From: an uncultured Oscillospiraceae bacterium
Lineage (GTDB): Bacteria; Bacillota; Clostridia; Oscillospirales; Ruminococcaceae
Assembly: GCA_910589145.1 (NCBI GenBank)
Contig: CAJUSD010000002.1
Location: 154,005-218,004, forward strand
Length of the DNA: 64,000 nucleotides
Reading direction: 5' to 3'
Positions within the stretch are counted from its first letter, which is position 1. Each line of letters starts with the position of its first letter. Of this stretch, positions 60,204-64,000 are shown in pieces. The notes beneath the pieces were generated by a model. The model had not been told where the DNA came from and searched no databases. It saw nothing but the letters and a program-made list of their open reading frames with translations. The translations under genes were made by a program, and so were the position numbers.

Positions 60204-60845
60204 TCAGTCTTGCCCATCTCCCTGGCAGGAAACCATTTTCTCTCTTACCCGTCCATCATCATATTCTACCTGTACCCCAAGAATGACAGCATTCTCCACC
60301 GGCGCATGATATAAAAGAAAAGGGTTCCTCATATCCTTCTGTAATCTGCCTTGCTCCCTCTCAAAATGTCCTGTAAATTTCACAGCGGCGGCACACCCAA
60401 ATTGTTGAAGCCATGGGTTTGGAGCTAAAGCGTCAGGACAGATAATTTCCCCGTTGGGCGATATAAACGCCACCGCAAAGGTCACACAACACATGGTTTT
60501 TTCTCCTATGTTTTTCCACCGAAGATTTAAAATAACGTGTTCGCCTGGATCATCCTTAGAATTTTCTGCTGTGGAATCTTCCTGCTGATCCTCATCCCGT
60601 AATCCTATCAGCTTTGCACCGTATGCCCCAATTTCTTCAACTTTGATATCAATTTCCTCTAAATGGCTGATAAAATCCTCTTTTTCCGCCTGTCCGGCCA
60701 GTTTAGCGGTCAGCCTGACGCCCTGAGCGATTGCATTTTGCCGTTCAACAGTTTTCCTGTCTTCGCCGGAAAGAATCCGATTGGAAATATATTTAACCAG
60801 CACAGCAGCCAAAAGCGCAGCCAGACCGACAATTACAAATTCCAT
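60204..60845 (-). CDS. Membrane-anchored hypothetical protein
   Basis: 213-aa protein: N-terminal transmembrane helix (about 1-22, MEFVIVGLAALLAAVLVKYI), a charged helical region (25-90), then a beta-rich C-terminal domain (about 100-200) with HVILNLRWKNIGEKTMCCVT. No family recognised. ATG at 60845 has a GGTGGG site upstream; a GTG at 60857 overlaps that site and is less likely. Single gene, unknown role. Confidence 0.7.
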   Translation of the reverse strand: MEFVIVGLAALLAAVLVKYISNRILSGEDRKTVERQNAIAQGVRLTAKLAGQAEKEDFISHLEEIDIKVEEIGAYGAKLIGLRDEDQQEDSTAENSKDDPGEHVILNLRWKNIGEKTMCCVTFAVAFISPNGEIICPDALAPNPWLQQFGCAAAVKFTGHFEREQGRLQKDMRNPFLLYHAPVENAVILGVQVEYDDGRVREKMVSCQGDGQD

Positions 60846-61067
60846 TATTTTTCCCACCTTTCGCCCACCGGAAAACTGTACTTATTATAACATGATTCTA
60901 ATAGGAGTTCCAGCAATAGGCAAAAGATATTTTATAAAGGCAGCCAGTCATCAATATAAATTACAAAATCCAAGATAAAATGGGAAAAGTTCTAACAAAT
61001 TGGTTTTCAATTCCTGTAAAGTATGATACACTGATAAAGAACGCAAAAAACGAAAGGATGGTTCAAC

Positions 61068-61850
61068 ATGATCCCATTGGAACAAATTAAGATTTATTTG
61101 CTGGATATGGACGGTACCTTTTATTTAGGGAACCAGATTTTTGATTGGTCGTATACTTTTCTAGATAAATTGAAAGAGCAAAACAAGAGTTTTTATTTTC
61201 TCACCAATAATTCTTCCAACAGCCGGGAACGCTATGTGGAGAAGCTAACGAAAATGGGATTAACTGTCACGCCGGATAAAGTTATCACATCAGGAGAGGC
61301 AACTACAATCCATTTAAGCAAACGGAAACCTGGAGCAAAGATCTACTTAGCGGGAACCCCGGCATTGGAAAAAGAATTTCAGGATGCAGGATTTAAACTG
61401 ACAGACAAAAACCCAGACTTTGTGGTAATAGGATTTGATACTACACTGACCTATGAAAAACTGTGGAAGGTATGCGACTTTGTAAGGAACGGGGTAGAAT
61501 ATATTGCAACACATCCAGATTTTAACTGTCCAATAGAAGGCGGCTATATGCCGGATATTGGAGGGATTATAGCGTTTATCCGGGCATGTACAGGAAAAGA
61601 ACCCGATAAAATAATCGGAAAACCAAATCACTATATAGTTGATGCTGTTATGGAAAAGCTTGGCGTGGAAAAAAACGAAGTGGCAATGGTAGGCGACAGG
61701 CTGTATACGGATATCGCTATGGGGGTAAACAGCGGAATAACCTCAATCCTAGTATTAAGTGGTGAAACGACATTAAAGGATCTGGAAAATTCTACAATAC
61801 AGCCAGACTACATTTTTGACCACCTGGGAAAAATAGCAGATTCAATCTAG
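61068..61850 (+). CDS. HAD-IIA family sugar/nucleotide phosphatase (NagD-like)
   Basis: 260-aa haloacid dehalogenase-type phosphatase. Motif I LLDMDGTFYLGN (about 12-23) with the nucleophilic Asp, motif II YFLTNNSSNS, the motif III Lys in IIGKPNHY, and motif IV VAMVGDRLYTDIAMG; the C2-type cap lies between II and III (about 95-185). Members remove phosphate from sugar phosphates or nucleotides. ATG follows GAAAGGA. First gene of a plus-strand set with YcxB-like and phosphoesterase genes, with a candidate promoter TTGGTT-16-TATGAT at 61000-61027. Confidence 0.92.
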   Translation: MIPLEQIKIYLLDMDGTFYLGNQIFDWSYTFLDKLKEQNKSFYFLTNNSSNSRERYVEKLTKMGLTVTPDKVITSGEATTIHLSKRKPGAKIYLAGTPALEKEFQDAGFKLTDKNPDFVVIGFDTTLTYEKLWKVCDFVRNGVEYIATHPDFNCPIEGGYMPDIGGIIAFIRACTGKEPDKIIGKPNHYIVDAVMEKLGVEKNEVAMVGDRLYTDIAMGVNSGITSILVLSGETTLKDLENSTIQPDYIFDHLGKIADSI

Positions 61851-61869
61851 GACAGGAGCGTATCAAGTA

Positions 61870-62406
61870 ATGGAAATAGGTAAGATTGTTATAAAAAAGA
61901 AGATTGAAGCGAAAGACTATCGCTTTGCAATATACTTTAATGTCATATTCCGTAACCGTATTATGCCAGCTGCCATGGCGGCGGCAGGAATATTGTCCAT
62001 CATGGAAATTATCTACTGCGCCCTGACAGGCTTTGCAAAAAACCTGAACTATACCCTATTGTCGGCAGTGTTAATCTTGGGTTTTATTGGATTTATCCTA
62101 TACAAAACAGAAAAGACCGCAAAAAGGGCGGTCAAAAAAGCGGAAGGAATGATTGGTCAGGAGCGAACGGTTATATTCAGTGAGAAGAATGTTACTGCAG
62201 AAGGAACAGAAAAAGGGGATTACACACCAATGGAGTGGGATTCCTTGAGCAAGGCCTATGAATTAAAGCAATATTTTATTGTATTTTTTGCAGACCCCAA
62301 AACAATTGTAATTCCAAAGGAATATATGGACTACGATCAAATGCGGGAATTAACAAAGCTTCTACAAAAAAAAGCGGGGAAGAACTTTATAAACCGTTCT
62401 AAATAA
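61870..62406 (+). CDS. YcxB-like membrane protein
   Basis: 178-aa protein with two membrane segments (about 38-55 and 62-78) and a soluble C-terminal half with TVIFSEKNVTAEGTEKGDYT and FADPKTIVIPKEYM, the pattern of YcxB-type proteins (PF14317). Function unknown. GGAGCG precedes the ATG; spacing to its neighbours is 20 and 14 bases, so it shares their transcript. Confidence 0.8.
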   Translation: MEIGKIVIKKKIEAKDYRFAIYFNVIFRNRIMPAAMAAAGILSIMEIIYCALTGFAKNLNYTLLSAVLILGFIGFILYKTEKTAKRAVKKAEGMIGQERTVIFSEKNVTAEGTEKGDYTPMEWDSLSKAYELKQYFIVFFADPKTIVIPKEYMDYDQMRELTKLLQKKAGKNFINRSK

Positions 62407-62419
62407 AGGGGGATGACAT

Positions 62420-63265
62420 GTGAAAAAACAAAATGCGATACTGTTTGGTACATTGGGCATACTGGCTGCAGCAGGGGGATATTTATATCATTATGAAAAT
62501 AATAGCTTTCGAATCTCAAAATATGAAATAAAAGCAGATATAGAGCATCCTTTAAAAATTGTTCATCTGTCAGACCTTCATAGCAAAAAATATGGAAAAG
62601 GTCAACAGAGGTTAATTGGTGCAGTAATGGCTTGCGGAGCTGATCTGATAGCAGTAACTGGAGATATGATAAACGGCAGAAATTCCAGTCAAAAAGATCT
62701 GGACGAATCAATAGAGCTGCTTTCGGCCCTGAATGATTATGCACCTGTTTTATATGTGGCTGGAAACCATGAACATACCTTGGAGCCTGAAAAATTAGCA
62801 GCATACCGAAAGTCCCTAACAAACCATCGTATCATTGTGCTGACAAATGAAATGGTTTCTATTCAAGCGGCAGGGCAAAACGTCACTGTTCTTGGTATGG
62901 ACGAAGATGAGGAAACACCTGTTGACAAGCATACCATTATGCAGGATTTTGAGGTTCAGGACGGTTTTCGACTGCTTTTATGCCACTATCCCGGACTCTT
63001 TGCGCTGGACGGAGAGGACTCTTATCAAAATTTCTGCTTTGACCTGATGCTGGCAGGCCATTCTCATGGTGGACAGATCATTTTGCCTGGTATCGGTGGG
63101 GCATATTCGCCGGATCAGGGGATTTTCCCTAAATATTACAAGGGGATATATGGGGACATGCCAAAAATGATTGTCAGCGGAGGTTTAGGGCCCAGCCTTT
63201 TCCCTGTACGAATGTTCAACCGCCCGGAATTGGTTTGTATAACGGTTTCTCCAAATCGGGAATAA
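62420..63265 (+). CDS. YkuE-type metallophosphoesterase
   Basis: 281-aa calcineurin-like phosphoesterase, anchored by an N-terminal hydrophobic segment (about 5-24). The metal motifs are complete: HLSDLHSKKYG (DxH), TGDMINGR (GD), AGNHEHT (GNHE), and AGHSHGGQ (GHxH). YkuE-type enzymes are extracytoplasmic phosphoesterases; the substrate is unknown. Start is GTG at 62420 with AAGGGGG upstream. Last gene of the three-gene cluster. Confidence 0.92.
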   Translation: MKKQNAILFGTLGILAAAGGYLYHYENNSFRISKYEIKADIEHPLKIVHLSDLHSKKYGKGQQRLIGAVMACGADLIAVTGDMINGRNSSQKDLDESIELLSALNDYAPVLYVAGNHEHTLEPEKLAAYRKSLTNHRIIVLTNEMVSIQAAGQNVTVLGMDEDEETPVDKHTIMQDFEVQDGFRLLLCHYPGLFALDGEDSYQNFCFDLMLAGHSHGGQIILPGIGGAYSPDQGIFPKYYKGIYGDMPKMIVSGGLGPSLFPVRMFNRPELVCITVSPNRE

Positions 63266-63381
63266 CGAAGTTTTCAAGAAGTTTATAAGTTTTACACAAA
63301 AAATAATATTTAAAATCGTGCAGTTTTTTTGTAAGTTTTTTGGAAAAATTACGATATTATATATAGAGGGGTTAAATGAAT

Positions 63382-63705
63382 ATGAAAAAAATAGTTTCTT
63401 TATTTTCGGCAATCATTATGTCAATATTATTGGCGATGCCGGTTTCAGCCATTACTCTCTCTGATGGAACCAAATGGGAGATGGACGACGAAATCATTGT
63501 GGAATATCGTGAGGAACTGCACAGGCGGGGTTTATCTGAGGAAAATATTCAGACACTTGCCCACCTCAGCATCTGTCTGGACGAAATGGTTCAATTAACT
63601 GACGAAGAACTTATGGAAATTTTTTTAGGGCAGCTTGGCCGTAACACACTCCCGCGCATATTCGTGAAAAATTGTGCAACAATTCTTCAAACGTCAATTT
63701 TATAA
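63382..63705 (+). CDS. Small secreted protein of unknown function
   Basis: 107 to 109 aa, with a signal peptide (about 1-24, LFSAIIMSILLAMPVSA) and a mature part of about 83 residues rich in Glu and Leu (DEIIVEYREELHRRGLSEEN). No cysteine pair or known motif beyond a helical fold. AGAGGGG is closer to the second ATG (63382) with better spacing than the first (63376). A perfect terminator follows. Confidence 0.65.
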   Translation: MKKIVSLFSAIIMSILLAMPVSAITLSDGTKWEMDDEIIVEYREELHRRGLSEENIQTLAHLSICLDEMVQLTDEELMEIFLGQLGRNTLPRIFVKNCATILQTSIL

Positions 63706-63723
63706 GCTTGCTTTTATGATAAA

Positions 63724-63757
63724 AAGTTCCAGTGAAAATTTCACTGGAACTTTTCTA
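63724..63757 (+). terminator. Terminator of small secreted protein gene
   Basis: AAAAAGTTCCAGTGAAA / TTTCACTGGAACTTTT perfect stem with an AT loop, followed by TCTATAC. Confidence 0.9.
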
Positions 63758-63835
63758 TACCAAAAATTAACTCCGTAAAATAATGTGAGTTCAATAAAGT
63801 TAAGTTGCGGGGAAAACCTTAGATGAGTACTACCT

Positions 63836-64000
63836 AAAGCGGATTAAAAAGGTTTCGGGTCCAGGGGGCTTTCCTAAAAAGCCCCCTGGTCGCGCTCGCA
63901 AGCGCGAAATACCCTTTACTAAGAGCATTTTTCTTTTGTCCTTTCTTTTTGCGATGCGAATTGTCAAGTTAAGTGCAAAGATTTGTGGAAGAAAAATTCA
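63836..64000 (+). repeat. Composite intergenic element, copy 3 (runs off the window)
   Basis: AAAGCGGATTAAAAAGGTTT (63836-63855), then CCAGGGGGCTTT / AAAGCCCCCTGG (about 63862-63891), CGCGCTCGCAAGCGCG, then AAGAGCATTTTTCTTTTGTC. The last two blocks match copy 4; the first matches copies 1 and 2. Confidence 0.75.

Overview
The window looks like chromosome of a spore-forming, anaerobic low-to-mid GC Firmicute, most likely a gut Clostridia (Oscillospiraceae-like; inferred from protein flavour, V-type ATPase, SpoIID and CotJC-like genes, strong AGGAGG ribosome sites and T-box/BirA-type regulation; no 16S gene is present). No tRNA, rRNA, CRISPR array, prophage or intact insertion sequence was recognised. 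Many genes begin with GTG or TTG behind a good Shine-Dalgarno site, and several starts given here were chosen on that basis.

Layout. 0-9 kb: end of a V-type ATPase operon (minus strand), a NUDIX hydrolase plus GH95 fucosidase pair (plus), and an Lrp regulator/aminotransferase/DUF362 ferredoxin/IspE operon (minus). 9-13.2 kb: GH42 beta-galactosidase divergent from a DHDPS/NAL-family aldolase, then bioY behind a promoter covered by two BirA-type operators. 13.2-20.7 kb: IS3 orfA remnant and a composite repeat, SpoIID-domain protein, citrate synthase, two-gene chromate transporter, EpsG-like membrane protein, small membrane protein, DAHP synthase. 20.8-27.3 kb: a DUF2975/Xre/DUF4173 membrane operon, an APH-fold kinase, and a hypothetical-folC-ydcF operon. 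27.3-32.4 kb: long rsgA leader with two minimal ORFs and two hairpins, rsgA, a GNAT protein with a C-terminal domain resembling RNA polymerase alpha-CTD, DUF4291 protein, Mn-catalase/CotJC. 32.4-37.5 kb: HtrA protease, small unknown proteins, a candidate noncoding RNA, IreB, DUF3298 protein and a decayed Rpn-type nuclease. 37.6-50.8 kb: the informational block rpoB-rpoC-rpsL-rpsG-fusA-tuf (minus). 51-64 kb: PL2 pectate lyase, lipoprotein, MBL-fold hydrolase divergent from a MarR/MATE operon, valS with a T-box, a HAD/YcxB/phosphoesterase operon, and a secreted small protein.

How genes work together. GH95, GH42, PL2 and the NAL-type aldolase suggest intracellular processing of imported host- or plant-derived sugars; none of the three carbohydrate-active enzymes has a visible signal peptide. 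Translation and transcription genes dominate the middle of the window. Regulatory DNA is unusually legible: BirA boxes at bioY, a T-box at valS, repeated MarR-type sites, and an attenuator-like leader at rsgA.

The most unusual feature is a family of intergenic composite elements (about 13.36-13.53, 27.59-27.73, 42.66-42.93 and 63.84-64.0 kb, with partial copies elsewhere). Full copies share a conserved end, AAAACNGATTAAAAAGGTTT-like, and an AATTAGAATTC-type opposite end, while the interior is swapped between hairpins of different sequence and a 15-bp tandem repeat. I found no convincing new multi-gene defence or metabolic system; the best candidates for something undescribed are this repeat family, the ncRNA near 34.5 kb and the rsgA leader.
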